The notes below the pieces were generated by a model. That model was not told where the DNA came from. It was given only the letters and a program-made list of their open reading frames with translations, and did not search any database. A stretch of 18,298 nt of DNA from Stenotrophomonas sp. (GTDB lineage: Bacteria > Pseudomonadota > Gammaproteobacteria > Xanthomonadales > Xanthomonadaceae). The position numbers and the translations under genes were made by a program. The DNA lies in NCBI GenBank assembly GCA_003484865.1, contig DMZT01000182.1, positions 1-18,298 on the forward strand, in the 5' to 3' direction. Numbering within the stretch: position 1 is the first letter of the stretch; each line of letters opens with the position of its first letter. This document shows positions 1-9,562 of the stretch, piece by piece.

Positions 1-1
1 C

Positions 2-1000
2 TTCGCCGCGCCGCGCTCCGGCCCGCGCCTGTTGGTGGGGGCGGTGCCGTTTGATCCCGAGCAGGGCGATGCGCTCTATCAGCCGGATCAAGTGACTGGC
101 CACCCCACGGTGGTCCACGTGGAAACACCGACGCTGGTCGGCGATGTGCTCGCCGAGCCATCCGCGGAGGCCTATGCAGAGGCGGTGGCGACCGCTGTCA
201 CGGAACTGCAGCGCACCGACAGCCCGTTGGAAAAAGTCGTGCTTGCACGCAGCCTGCGGGTCACCACCGCGCAGCCGCTGCATCCGCGCGTGCTGGCCGC
301 GCGCCTGGGGAAAGACCCCAGCGTGGCGACTTACGTGGTGCCGGTACCCGCAGCGGGCGCCGCCGATCCGGCCTGGCTGGTCGGCGCCACCCCGGAGCTG
401 CTGGTCTCCAAGCGCGGTGATCGTGTGCTCTCGCATCCACTGGCCGGCTCAGCGCGTCGTTCGGCCGATCCCGCCGAGGATGCACGCGCCGCGCAGACGC
501 TGCTGGCGTCGGCCAAGGACCATGACGAGCACCGCCATGTGGTCGAGGCCATCGTGGCCGCGTTGGCCCCGCTGTGCCATCACGTCGAGGCACAGCCGCG
601 CCCGACACTGCACGCCACCGCCACCATGTGGCATCTCGGCACCCGCATCCACGGCACGCTGAAGGATGCCTCGGTGTCCTCGGCCGCCCTGGTCGCGCTG
701 CTGCATCCCACCCCGGCGGTCTGCGGCACGCCGCGTCCGCAGGCACTGGCGCTGATCCGTCAGGCCGAACCGGTCGCACGGGGCTTCTACGCCGGCGCCG
801 TCGGCTGGACCGAGGCGCAGGGCGATGGTGACTGGTACGTGGCGATCCGCTGCGCACGCGTGCAGGGCACGCAGGTGCGCCTGTATGCCGGTGCCGGCAT
901 CGTCGCCGAGTCCCAACCCGATCTCGAGGTGGCCGAAACGGCTGCCAAGTTCATGGCCCTGCTGACCGCGCTCGGCGTCCATGACGTTCGTCCTTTCTGA
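2..1000 (+). CDS. entC: Isochorismate synthase EntC (5' partial)
   Basis: This enzyme converts chorismate to isochorismate, the first committed step of 2,3-dihydroxybenzoate synthesis, in the cytoplasm. The frame is open from base 2, so the start is outside the window. 332 residues remain, against about 390 for EntC. Family blocks are in order: EKVVLAR (Lys codon 233-235), ATPELL (Glu codon 395-397), [38 protein letters not shown] and the C-terminal [14 protein letters not shown]. The Lys and Glu match the expected general base/acid pair, and the later acidic residues match Mg2+ ligands. The [10 protein letters not shown] block resembles EntC/DhbC (HPTPALSGFP) rather than anthranilate or salicylate synthases, and the following ent genes support EntC. 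It is probably the first or an early gene of the operon. The Fur-controlled promoter expected for such operons would lie to the left and cannot be seen. Confidence 0.95.
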   Translation, partial: FAAPRSGPRLLVGAVPFDPEQGDALYQPDQVTGHPTVVHVETPTLVGDVLAEPSAEAYAEAVATAVTELQRTDSPLEKVVLARSLRVTTAQPLHPRVLAARLGKDPSVATYVVPVPAAGAADPAWLVGATPELLVSKRGDRVLSHPLAGSARRSADPAEDARAAQTLLASAKDHDEHRHVVEAIVAALAPLCHHVEAQPRPTLHATATMWHLGTRIHGTLKDASVSSAALVALLHPTPAVCGTPRPQALALIRQAEPVARGFYAGAVGWTEAQGDGDWYVAIRCARVQGTQVRLYAGAGIVAESQPDLEVAETAAKFMALLTALGVHDVRPF

Positions 1001-1005
1001 TGTGC

Positions 1006-1010
1006 GGGAG
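1006..1010 (+). promoter_or_regulatory. Ribosome binding site that sets the entE start
   Basis: GGGAG sits 6 bases before the ATG at 1017. The other in-frame ATG, at 981, lies inside entC and has no purine-rich site at a useful distance. This favours 1017 and gives a 550-residue protein whose N-terminus fits EntE. Confidence 0.6.
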
Positions 1011-1016
1011 CTGTCC

Positions 1017-2668
<1,652 letters not shown>

Positions 2669-2669
<1 letters not shown>

Positions 2670-3304
2670 TGGCGCTGCCCAGGATCCAACCGTACCCGCT
2701 GCCGACCCACGCCGAACTGCCCACGCCGCGCGGCGCCTGGCAGCCCCGGACCGAGCGCCTGGCGCTGCTGGTGCATGACATGCAGCGCTACTTCCTGGCC
2801 GCCTTCGCGCCGGATGCCGCGCCGCTGGCACCGGCCGTGGCCAACATCGCCCGCCTGCTCGTGCATTGCCGCGCCCGTGGCATTCCGGTGTTCTACACCG
2901 CCCAGCGGGGCAACCAGGATCGCCGCGACCGTGGCCTGCAGGCCGATCTGTGGGGCCCGGGCATGTCCGCCACCGAGGACCACGAAGCCATCGTCGAGGC
3001 CGTGGCCCCGGCGCCAGGCGACCATGTGCTGGTCAAGCACCGTTACAGCGCGTTCCAGCGCAGCAATCTGGAGACGATGATGCGCGCCCGTGGCCGCGAC
3101 CAGCTGCTGGTCACTGGCGTGTACGCGCACATCGGCTGCACGGCCACCGTCGCCGAGGGCTTCCAGCGCGACATCGAGAGCTTCATCGCCGCCGATGCCG
3201 TCGCCGACTTCTCGCGTGCCGATCATGACCTGGCCCTGCACTGGATCGCCCGTACCTGCGGCGTTGCGATGACCACCGATCACCTGCTGGAGACACTGGC
3301 ATGA
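2669..3304 (+). CDS. entB: Isochorismatase (EntB N-terminal domain only)
   Basis: This enzyme hydrolyses the enol-pyruvyl ether of isochorismate, giving 2,3-dihydro-2,3-dihydroxybenzoate and pyruvate. The 211 residues align with the isochorismatase half of EntB from the first residues (MALPRIQPYPLPT) to the end. Asp37 in VHDMQ and Lys123 in LVKHRYSAF match the catalytic acid and lysine. In TGVYAHIGC (149-157) glycine takes the place of the usual hydrolase-family cysteine, and the Cys is one residue later, as in EntB-type enzymes. Classical EntB is about 285 residues and carries a carrier domain at its C-terminus. Here the protein stops before that domain, which is encoded by the next gene. 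AGGAG at 2654-2658 precedes the start; the stop overlaps the carrier-protein ATG by four bases. Confidence 0.95.
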
Positions 3305-3552
3305 CCGTACTTACCCTGGAGCGCATGCGCGCCGATGTCGCCGAGATGATCGGCGAAGCGCCCGAGGACATCAGCACCGATGAGAACCTGATGGACCTCG
3401 GGCTGGATTCGATGCGGGTGCTGGGACTGGTATTGGCGTGGGGCAACACCGGCATCGCACTGGAGTTCAGCCACCTGGCCGAGCACGCCACGCTGGGCGG
3501 CTGGTGGACGGTGGTACAACGCCTGCAGGCACAGGCTGCGGCCAGCGCATGA
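3301..3552 (+). CDS. Stand-alone aryl carrier protein (EntB ArCP-like)
   Basis: This 83-residue protein is the carrier for the DHB unit: EntE loads it and the EntF condensation domain takes DHB from it. The phosphopantetheine site is Ser37 in LMDLGLDSMRVLG. The C-terminal stretch FSHLAEHATLGGWW resembles the end of the EntB carrier domain (ML-A-PT-WW), which supports an aryl rather than a fatty-acid carrier. Its ATG overlaps the isochorismatase stop (ATGA), with GGAG at 3289-3292, and its own stop overlaps the EntF start (ATGA). In Escherichia coli this domain is fused to isochorismatase. It must be modified by a phosphopantetheinyl transferase, and none is in the window. Confidence 0.92.
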   Translation: MTVLTLERMRADVAEMIGEAPEDISTDENLMDLGLDSMRVLGLVLAWGNTGIALEFSHLAEHATLGGWWTVVQRLQAQAAASA

Positions 3553-6500
3553 ATGCCCGTGCGGTGCCGGGTGCGGCCGAGCCCATCGTGCGCGGGCTGA
3601 GCGAGGCGCAGGCGGGGCTGTGGTATGCGCAGCGCCTGGCGCCGGACAATCCGGCGTTCAACACCGCCCATGCGGTGTGGATCGAGGGTGCGCTTGAGGT
3701 CGCTGCGTTCGTGCGCGCGGCCGATCAGGCCGCGCGCGAAGCCGACGCGCTGGCGCTGCGCATCGTCGAGAGCGCACAAGGTCTGCCCGAGCAGTGGGTT
3801 GACCCGCAGCACGCGCCGACCGTGCAGGTGGTGGATCTGCGCGATCAGCCGGACCCGGCCGCCGCCGCGTGCGAGGCAATGCGGCGTGACCGGCTCACCC
3901 CCGTCGATCCCGCCCGCGACCGGCTCAGTCAGCAGCGTCTGTTCCTGCTCGGCCCGGCGCGCAGCGTCTGGTATCTGCGTGTGCATCACCTGGCCACCGA
4001 TGGCTACGGCATGGGTCTGCTCACCGAGCAGGTCTGCGCGCTGTATGCAGGCACCCCGCAACATGCCGCACTGGCACCACTGGCCCCCGCGCTTGATGAA
4101 GACACCGCCTACCGTGACAGCGAGCGCCGCACGCGCGACGCAGCGTACTGGCATGAGCACATGGCCGACGCGCCGGCCGCCACCGGTCTGCAGGCCGGTC
4201 TCGCTGCCGCCGCGCCGGATGCCCTGCGCCACGTACACCCCGTTGATCCGGGCCTGCGCGAGCGTCTGCACCGTGCCGCGGCCGCGATCGGCCAGCCGTG
4301 GCCGGACCTGCTGACGGCGCTCGGCGCCGAGTACTGCCGCCGGATCAGCGGCGAAGCCGAGGCCATCATCGGCGTGCCCTTCATGGGCCGCCTCGGCAGC
4401 GTCTCGGCCCGTGTGCCGGCGATGGTGATGAACGTGTTGCCGCTTCGGGTCACGGCCGGGGAGGGCAGCGTGGATGCCTTCGTGCGTGACGTCGCCCTGC
4501 GCCTGATGCGCGGCCGCCGCCACGGGCGTTACCGCGGTGAGCAGCTGCGCCGTGACCTTGGCCTGATCGGCGGCCAGCGTCGCCTGCATGGGCCGCTGGT
4601 CAACGTGCAGCCGTTCTATCGGCCGGTGCAGCTGGCCGGCGTCACCGCTACCCTGGACGTGCTCTCCACCGGTCCAGTCGATGACGTGACGCTCGGCTTC
4701 CGTGGCGATGGCACGGCCGTGCTCGATCTGGAGATCGAGGCCAATCCCACCCTGTACACCCCGACACAGGTGCAGGCGCATGCCGCGCGCCTGCTGCATT
4801 TCGTGTCGGCGGCGCTGGACGTCCAGGCCACCGGCGGCACGATCACCTCGGTGCCGCTGTGCACGCCCGCCGAAGCGCAGCGCTATCTGCATGACATCAA
4901 TGCCACGGCGCATCCAGTGCCCGATCTCAGCCTGGCCGCGCTGATCACCGCACGGATGGAGGCGACGCCGACGGCCATCGCCGTGGTCGTTGGCACGCAG
5001 CACCTTACCTACGCCGAGCTGGAGCAGCGCAGCCGTGCCTTGGGGCTGCAACTGCAGGCCCAGGGCGTCGGCCGCGAGGCAAGGGTGGTGGTCGCACTGC
5101 CGCGCTCGCTGGAGCTGATCATCGCCCTGGTGGCGGTGCTGCGCGCGGGCGGCGCGTATCTGCCGGTGGATCTGGCCCACCCGGATGAGCGCCTGGCCCG
5201 GATCCTGCGTTCGGCGCAACCGGTGTGCGTGCTGGCGCTGGCGCAGGATCGCGAGCGTTTCGCGGGCACACCGGTGCTCGCGCCGGCGCAGTGGGACACC
5301 CACCGGGATGCCGCCCTGACCGCCACGCCGCAGCCGGCCGACGCCGCGTACGTCATCTACACCTCCGGCTCCACCGGCGAGCCCAAGGGTGTGCTGATCG
5401 AGCATCGCGCCATCGTCAACCGCCTGGAATGGATGCGTGAGCACTATGCCTTCCAGGCCGACGACCGCATCCTGCAGAAAACCCCGGCCACCTTCGATGT
5501 CTCGGTATGGGAGTTCTTCCTGCCCCTGATCAGCGGCGCGACGCTGGTGGTCGCCCCGCCCGAGGCGCATCGCGATCCGCTGGCACTGGCCGCGCTGATC
5601 CGTGAGCACGCCATCACCACGGTGCATTTCGTGCCGTCGATGCTCGCGACGTTCCTGACCGCGCCAGCCGCGCGCGGGCTGCAGCTGCGGCGCGTGTTCA
5701 CCAGTGGCGAAGCGCTGGATGCCGCGCTGCGTGACCGCTTCCATGCCACCGTCCAGGCCGAGCTGCACAACCTCTACGGGCCCACCGAGGCCGCCGTGGA
5801 TGTCAGCTTCTGGCCGGCCAGTCAGCAGGACACGTCCGCGCCGGTGCCGATCGGACATCCGGTCTGGAACACGCGCCTGTACGTGCTCGACGCCCGGATG
5901 CAGCCGCTGCCGCCGGGTGTCGCCGGCGATCTGTATCTCGGCGGGGTGCAGCTGGCGCGCGGCTATCTGGGCCGCGATGACCTCACCGGTGAACGTTTCC
6001 TTGCCGATCCATTTGTCCCTGGCGGCCGCCTGTACCGCACCGGTGACGTAGCGCGCTGGCGTGAGGATGGGGCAGTGGAGTACCTCGGTCGCAACGACCA
6101 TCAGATCAAGCTGCGCGGCCTGCGCATCGAACTAGGCGAGATCGATGCCGCGCTGCGCTCGGCGCCCGGCGTCCTCCGCGCCGAGGTAGTGCTGCGCGAG
6201 GATCGACCCGGTGAGCCGCGGCTGGTGGCCTACATCAATGCCGATGGGCCAGACCAGGACACGCTGCGCGCCCATCTGGGCGCGCGCCTGCCCGATTACA
6301 TGGTGCCCAGCGCCTTGGTGGCCCTGGAACAGTGGCCGGTTACCGCCAATGGCAAGCTGGATCGTGCCGCGCTGCCGGCGCCCGCCCTGGTGGTCTCCAC
6401 GGGAGTGGCACCGGTGACCCCGACCGAGCAGGCGCTGGCCACGCTGTTTGCCGAAACGCTGTCGCTGAGCGCACCGGTCTGCGCTGATGCCGATTTCTTC

Positions 6501-7460
6501 GCGCTGGGCGGCGACTCGCTCAGTGCCGTGCACCTGCTGCTGGCCATCCAGCAGCGGTGGCGCTGCGACCTCGGCCTGGGCGCGGTGTTTGCGGCCCCGA
6601 CCGTGGCCGGGCTGGCGGCGCGCATCGATGCGCCGCCGACGGCGACCGATCACGGCCTGGCGCCGATGATCCGGCTGGCGAGCGGCGACGCTGAGCGCGC
6701 GCCGCTGTACGTGATCCATCCCGCCGGCGGCATCGCGTGGAACTATCGTGATCTTGCCCGGGCGCTATCGCCGGCGCGCGAGGTCCACGGCCTGCAGTCG
6801 CCCGTGCTCGACCCCACCCAGCCGCTGCCCAGCAGCATCGAGGCACTGGCGGCTGACTACGCCGACCGCATTCTCGCGTTGGGTCGGTCCGGCCCGGTGC
6901 ATCTGCTGGGCTGGTCGGTCGGTGGCATCCTCGCCCAGGCGATGGCGGTGCATCTGCGTGGGCGCGGTCACCAGGTCGGTGTGCTGGCGTTGCTCGACGC
7001 CTATCCCAGCGAGTGCTGGCGGGCCGAGCCGGAGCCGGATCCGATCGCCGCGCTGCGCGCCTTGCTCGCCATCGCCGGGCACGACCCGGAAGCGCATCCC
7101 GAGCTGGACAGCCGCGCAGCCATCCTGGCCTTCCTGCGCCGCGGCGACAGTGCGCTGGGCAACCTTCCCGATGTCGTTCTGGACGGCGTGGTCAGGGCCG
7201 TCACCGGCACCAATCGTCTGATCCGCGCCCATCACCACACGCACTACGATGGCCTGCTGCTGCACGTGCGCGCAGGCCACGATCATGTTGCCCGCCCGCA
7301 GTTGCAGTCCGCGTTGTGGCAGGCACATGCCGCCCGCGTGGAGGCCATCGACCTTCCTTACCTGCACGCTGAATTGACCGGCCGCGATGCCGTGGCGCAG
7401 ATCGCGCCCTGGTTTGACGCGCACCTTCGGCGGCACGACCTACACAGGACACCTGCATGA
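3549..7460 (+). CDS. entF: EntF-like serine-activating NRPS (C-A-T-TE)
   Basis: This 1303-residue synthetase (EntF about 1293) activates serine, condenses it with carrier-bound DHB, and probably trimerises and cyclises the product. The condensation domain (about 1-430) has HHLATDG with H146, H147 and D151. The adenylation domain (about 450-945) has YTSGSTGEPKGV, FDVSVWEFF from D650, NLYGPTEAAVD, RLYRTGD, RNDHQIKLRGLRIELGEID and NGKLDRAAL with Lys936. Aligned to the GrsA pocket, the residues read D-V-W-H-F-S-L-V-D, the EntF serine code. The carrier domain has Ser990 in FALGGDSLSAV. The thioesterase has GWSVGG with Ser1123, then Asp1150 in LLDAYP and His1273, a complete triad. The frame stays open upstream, but the ATG at 3549 overlaps the carrier stop and begins the first family block. 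The ribosome site is weak, so coupling is likely. Confidence 0.95.
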   Translation: MNARAVPGAAEPIVRGLSEAQAGLWYAQRLAPDNPAFNTAHAVWIEGALEVAAFVRAADQAAREADALALRIVESAQGLPEQWVDPQHAPTVQVVDLRDQPDPAAAACEAMRRDRLTPVDPARDRLSQQRLFLLGPARSVWYLRVHHLATDGYGMGLLTEQVCALYAGTPQHAALAPLAPALDEDTAYRDSERRTRDAAYWHEHMADAPAATGLQAGLAAAAPDALRHVHPVDPGLRERLHRAAAAIGQPWPDLLTALGAEYCRRISGEAEAIIGVPFMGRLGSVSARVPAMVMNVLPLRVTAGEGSVDAFVRDVALRLMRGRRHGRYRGEQLRRDLGLIGGQRRLHGPLVNVQPFYRPVQLAGVTATLDVLSTGPVDDVTLGFRGDGTAVLDLEIEANPTLYTPTQVQAHAARLLHFVSAALDVQATGGTITSVPLCTPAEAQRYLHDINATAHPVPDLSLAALITARMEATPTAIAVVVGTQHLTYAELEQRSRALGLQLQAQGVGREARVVVALPRSLELIIALVAVLRAGGAYLPVDLAHPDERLARILRSAQPVCVLALAQDRERFAGTPVLAPAQWDTHRDAALTATPQPADAAYVIYTSGSTGEPKGVLIEHRAIVNRLEWMREHYAFQADDRILQKTPATFDVSVWEFFLPLISGATLVVAPPEAHRDPLALAALIREHAITTVHFVPSMLATFLTAPAARGLQLRRVFTSGEALDAALRDRFHATVQAELHNLYGPTEAAVDVSFWPASQQDTSAPVPIGHPVWNTRLYVLDARMQPLPPGVAGDLYLGGVQLARGYLGRDDLTGERFLADPFVPGGRLYRTGDVARWREDGAVEYLGRNDHQIKLRGLRIELGEIDAALRSAPGVLRAEVVLREDRPGEPRLVAYINADGPDQDTLRAHLGARLPDYMVPSALVALEQWPVTANGKLDRAALPAPALVVSTGVAPVTPTEQALATLFAETLSLSAPVCADADFFALGGDSLSAVHLLLAIQQRWRCDLGLGAVFAAPTVAGLAARIDAPPTATDHGLAPMIRLASGDAERAPLYVIHPAGGIAWNYRDLARALSPAREVHGLQSPVLDPTQPLPSSIEALAADYADRILALGRSGPVHLLGWSVGGILAQAMAVHLRGRGHQVGVLALLDAYPSECWRAEPEPDPIAALRALLAIAGHDPEAHPELDSRAAILAFLRRGDSALGNLPDVVLDGVVRAVTGTNRLIRAHHHTHYDGLLLHVRAGHDHVARPQLQSALWQAHAARVEAIDLPYLHAELTGRDAVAQIAPWFDAHLRRHDLHRTPA

Positions 7461-8227
7461 AGCTCTCTGGATTTGCCGGCACCATTGCCCTGGTCACCGG
7501 TGCCAGCGGCGGCATCGGCGCAGCGTTGGTCACTCTGTTGCGTGACAGCGGCAGCATCGTCGTCGCTACCGACATCACCGCGCCCGTGCTTGAGCACCGG
7601 GCAGGGCAACCCCCCGTCCACGCCCGCGCACTGGATGTCACCGATGCCGCTGCGGTCGAGGCGCTGGTCGACTGGATCGAGACGGAGATCGGTCCAATCG
7701 GCTTCGGCGTCAACGTGGCGGGCGTGCTGCAGGTCGGCACCGTCACCGGAACCGATGACGCGCAGTGGCGACGCGTGTTTGCAGTCAATGCCGACGGCGT
7801 GTTCCATGTCTGCCGGGCGTTGGCGCGCGTGATGAGTCCACGCCGCGCGGGCGCCATCGTCACGGTCAGCTCCAACGCCGCGGGTGTCCCCCGCCACGGG
7901 ATGGCCGCCTATGCCGCCTCCAAGGCGGCGGCGACCATGTTCACCCGCTGCCTGGGCCTGGAGCTTGCACCGTTGGGGATCCGCTGCAACATCGTGGCCC
8001 CCGGCTCGACGCTGACCCCGATGCAGACCGGCATGTGGGCCGACGCTCAGGGTGGCCAAGGTGTGATCGATGGCAATCCCGATATCTATAAGGCGGGCAT
8101 TCCGCTACGCAAATTGGCGACGCCGGACGACATTGCCGCATCGGTGATGTTCCTGCTCTCCGACCAGGCCGGTCACATCGCGATGAGCGATCTGTACGTG
8201 GATGGCGGCTCCACGCTGCGCGGATGA
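7457..8227 (+). CDS. entA: 2,3-dihydro-2,3-dihydroxybenzoate dehydrogenase EntA
   Basis: This enzyme oxidises 2,3-dihydro-2,3-dihydroxybenzoate with NAD+ to 2,3-dihydroxybenzoate, completing the aryl precursor. The 256 residues form a classical short-chain dehydrogenase: the nucleotide-binding TGASGGIG begins at residue 14, an acidic ATD follows beta-strand 2 (NAD+ rather than NADP+), NVAGV lies mid-protein, and the catalytic Ser139, Tyr152 and Lys156 sit in VSSNAAG and YAASKAA. The family is large, so the specific assignment rests mainly on the operon. The ATG overlaps the EntF stop (ATGA) with AGGA at 7446-7449. It is the last gene of the run; hairpins follow. Confidence 0.92.
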   Translation: MKLSGFAGTIALVTGASGGIGAALVTLLRDSGSIVVATDITAPVLEHRAGQPPVHARALDVTDAAAVEALVDWIETEIGPIGFGVNVAGVLQVGTVTGTDDAQWRRVFAVNADGVFHVCRALARVMSPRRAGAIVTVSSNAAGVPRHGMAAYAASKAAATMFTRCLGLELAPLGIRCNIVAPGSTLTPMQTGMWADAQGGQGVIDGNPDIYKAGIPLRKLATPDDIAASVMFLLSDQAGHIAMSDLYVDGGSTLRG

Positions 8228-8239
8228 ACGCGCTCCGGC

Positions 8240-8274
8240 CCGTGCCGCTGCCCGGCACGGTGCCCACGGGCAGC
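8240..8274 (+). terminator. Hairpins after entA, possible operon end
   Basis: CCGTGCCG (8240-8247) and CGGCACGG (8253-8260) form a perfect 8-bp stem with a 5-base loop. An alternative, mutually exclusive stem pairs GCTGCCC (8247-8253) with GGGCAGC (8268-8274). No T-run follows, so this is not a canonical intrinsic terminator. It may protect the 3' end of the siderophore mRNA or work with Rho. Confidence 0.4.
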
Positions 8275-8393
8275 AGGCGCATGGCGCTCCTCCGCAACGG
8301 GGTCGAGTACGGTCCGGCCGTGTCGCTTTCGAAACAGGCTCTGCGCCATCTCCGGACCGTCCCCGGATAGTGCTGTCGTGACCGGCATCGCGC

Positions 8394-8418
8394 CGTGGCG
8401 AGACCCTGTCTCGTCACG
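8394..8418 (+). other. Strong 11-bp hairpin in the intergenic region
   Basis: CGTGGCGAGAC (8394-8404) pairs with GTCTCGTCACG (8408-8418) across a 3-base loop, with one G-T pair. No T-run follows on either strand. It is between the end of the siderophore operon and the promoter-like element of the regulator, so a terminator-like or insulating role is possible; a protein-binding dyad is the alternative. Confidence 0.4.
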
Positions 8419-8498
8419 AATGCCCATGCCGCATCTGCCCCCGATATAGAGATTCAATGCCGGAATCAGCACATCTGGAACCGGGCGCGCAGATTTCA

Positions 8499-8546
8499 AA
8501 TTATGCAAGTTGATGCATGGCTGACCCGTGAGCGCACCCCTATCGT
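8499..8546 (+). promoter_or_regulatory. Promoter-like composite element upstream of the response regulator
   Basis: The element reads AATTA, two bases, CAAGTTGATGCATGG (8506-8520), 18 bases, then CCTATCGT (8539-8546). The last part can serve as a -10 (TATCGT). No good -35 lies 16-18 bases before it; the conserved box sits where an activator would overlap the -35. A second copy with the same spacing lies at 9428-9475, upstream of the major pilin. A start near 8553 would give a leader of about 150 bases. Confidence 0.55.
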
Positions 8547-8703
8547 GCGATCCAACCACGTGGGATACGCACGCGCTCAACCGGAGCGACCTGCTGACAG
8601 CCAAGCGCTGGGTGGCCATGGACGAAATGGGAACCGACCTGCACGCCGTCGCGTGTGGCGAGCCCCTGTGTCCCGTCCGCGCACAACACTTTGAGGCCCC
8701 GTC

Positions 8704-9336
8704 ATGAAACGCATTCTGCTTGCGGACGACCATCCGGTCATTCGCACCGGCCTTCACTCCGTCCTCAGTGGCGACGCCCGATTTTCCGTGGTCGGTGAAG
8801 CGGCCGATGCCGAGCAGCTGGAAGCGCTGCTGGCCGTGCGCGGCTGCGATCTGGTCATCACCGATCTTTCCATGCCCTGGGGCAGACGCCCCGATGGCCT
8901 GCGCATGCTCGCCGGCATCCGCCGCGACTATCCGGACGTCGCCTTGCTGGTGGTGACCTCGTTCGGCAACCTGGAGGTGCTGCGCGCGGTCGCCAAGCTG
9001 GGCGTCTGCGGCATCCTCGCCAAAACCTGCGCCCTGCAGATGCTGATCGATGCGGTGGACACCGTGCTCGCCGGCGGGGTCTATTATCCGGCTGATCTGG
9101 CGCAGCGACTGATGCCGCCGATCCATCGCGTGCGCGGGCTCACCGCGCGCGAAAGCGAGGTGGTGCGGTTGCTGGCGCACGGCCTCGGGGTCAAGGAAAT
9201 CGCCGACATCCATCGTCGCACCGTGAGCACCATCAGCCGTCAGAAAGGCGCGGCGATGAAACGCCTCGGGCTGCGGACCGAGTTCGAACTGATGGACTAC
9301 GCACGCGCGGTCGGGCTGTCGCCGAGCAGCAGTTGA
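8704..9336 (+). CDS. RcsB-like response regulator (receiver plus LuxR-type HTH)
   Basis: This is a 210-residue two-component regulator. The receiver domain (about 1-120) has acidic residues D8 and D9, phospho-acceptor Asp54 in VITDLSMP, Thr85 and Lys107. A LuxR/FixJ-type helix-turn-helix follows (about 143-200), including LTARESEVVRLLAHG and VSTISRQKGAAMKRLG. The ITDLSMPW...DG stretch and the TIS-QK-AM-KLG recognition helix resemble RcsB more than NarL or FixJ. Phosphorylation would control DNA binding. No histidine kinase or phosphotransfer protein is next to it, so its partner is encoded elsewhere. It lies between the siderophore and pilus operons and carries the same upstream element as the pilin gene, which suggests that it controls the pilus and possibly itself. 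Equivalence to RcsB itself is not claimed. Confidence 0.88.
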   Translation: MKRILLADDHPVIRTGLHSVLSGDARFSVVGEAADAEQLEALLAVRGCDLVITDLSMPWGRRPDGLRMLAGIRRDYPDVALLVVTSFGNLEVLRAVAKLGVCGILAKTCALQMLIDAVDTVLAGGVYYPADLAQRLMPPIHRVRGLTARESEVVRLLAHGLGVKEIADIHRRTVSTISRQKGAAMKRLGLRTEFELMDYARAVGLSPSSS

Positions 9337-9370
9337 GACAACGTGCTCGAGTGCATCCACGCATGGCGGT

Positions 9371-9398
9371 TGCGCACAGCATTGCGTTGCAGTGCGCA
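9371..9398 (+). other. Inverted repeat upstream of the pilin promoter element
   Basis: TGCGCAC (9371-9377) and GTGCGCA (9392-9398) form a perfect 7-bp inverted repeat around a 14-base centre with TTGCG motifs. It starts 34 bases after the regulator stop and ends 36 bases before the conserved CAAGTTG box. It could be a weak terminator for the regulator or an operator for the pilus operon; no T-run follows. Confidence 0.35.
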
Positions 9399-9427
9399 TC
9401 GCGTTCGCAGTTCCGGGTCGTCATGGG

Positions 9428-9475
9428 AATTAGTCAAGTTGTTGCATGGTGCGTCGCAACCTGCACGCCTATCGT
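9428..9475 (+). promoter_or_regulatory. Promoter-like composite element upstream of the major pilin
   Basis: This is the second copy of the element: AATTA, two bases, CAAGTTGTTGCATGG (9435-9449), 18 bases, CCTATCGT (9468-9475). It agrees with the copy at 8499-8546 at 5/5, 14/15 and 8/8 positions, and GCAC just before CCTATCGT (one base between) is also shared. A start near 9482 would leave a leader of about 80 bases before the pilin ATG. Identical spacing in otherwise unlike DNA argues for function. Confidence 0.6.
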
Positions 9476-9562
9476 TGCCCCCTGTCTGCGAGGGTCGCAC
9501 TGCGACACCCCACGCCTCGCGGGCAGTTACCTCCACGACACACTTGCCAAGGAACGAACGCA

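Larger units (their letters stand above)
8228..8703 (+). other. 476-bp non-coding region between the siderophore and pilus loci
   Basis: No credible gene is seen on either strand; short open frames here have no family match or plausible start. The region holds a hairpin cluster just after entA (8240-8274), an 11-bp stem at 8394-8418 and a promoter-like element (8499-8546). The part nearest the element (about 8440-8520) is richer in A and T than the flanks. GAGG at 8693-8696 serves the regulator start at 8704. Confidence 0.7.

Noticed and set aside
981..1016. Earlier ATG for entE
   Set aside because: It overlaps entC by 20 bases and lacks a ribosome site; 1017 has GGGAG at 6 bases and the expected length.
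3183..6101. Long minus-strand open frame (972 codons) opposite the siderophore genes
   Set aside because: It lies antisense to clear entB, carrier and entF coding sequence; its translation is low-complexity Arg/Gly/His/Gln without any domain. It is a product of high third-position GC.
8440..8550. Fur box near the end of the siderophore operon
   Set aside because: I found no sequence close to the GATAATGATAATCATTATC consensus here; iron control is more likely upstream of entC, outside the window.
8395..8694. Small + strand frame of 99 codons before the regulator
   Set aside because: No ribosome site or domain, unlike codon use, and it covers the 11-bp hairpin and the promoter-like element.
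8173..9399. Minus-strand open frame covering the intergenic region and the regulator
   Set aside because: It runs antisense to entA's end and the whole regulator gene and has no recognisable motif; the + strand reading is well supported.
9446..9562. Upstream extension of the pilin frame
   Set aside because: It would place residues before a perfect signal peptide and would start inside the promoter-like element.
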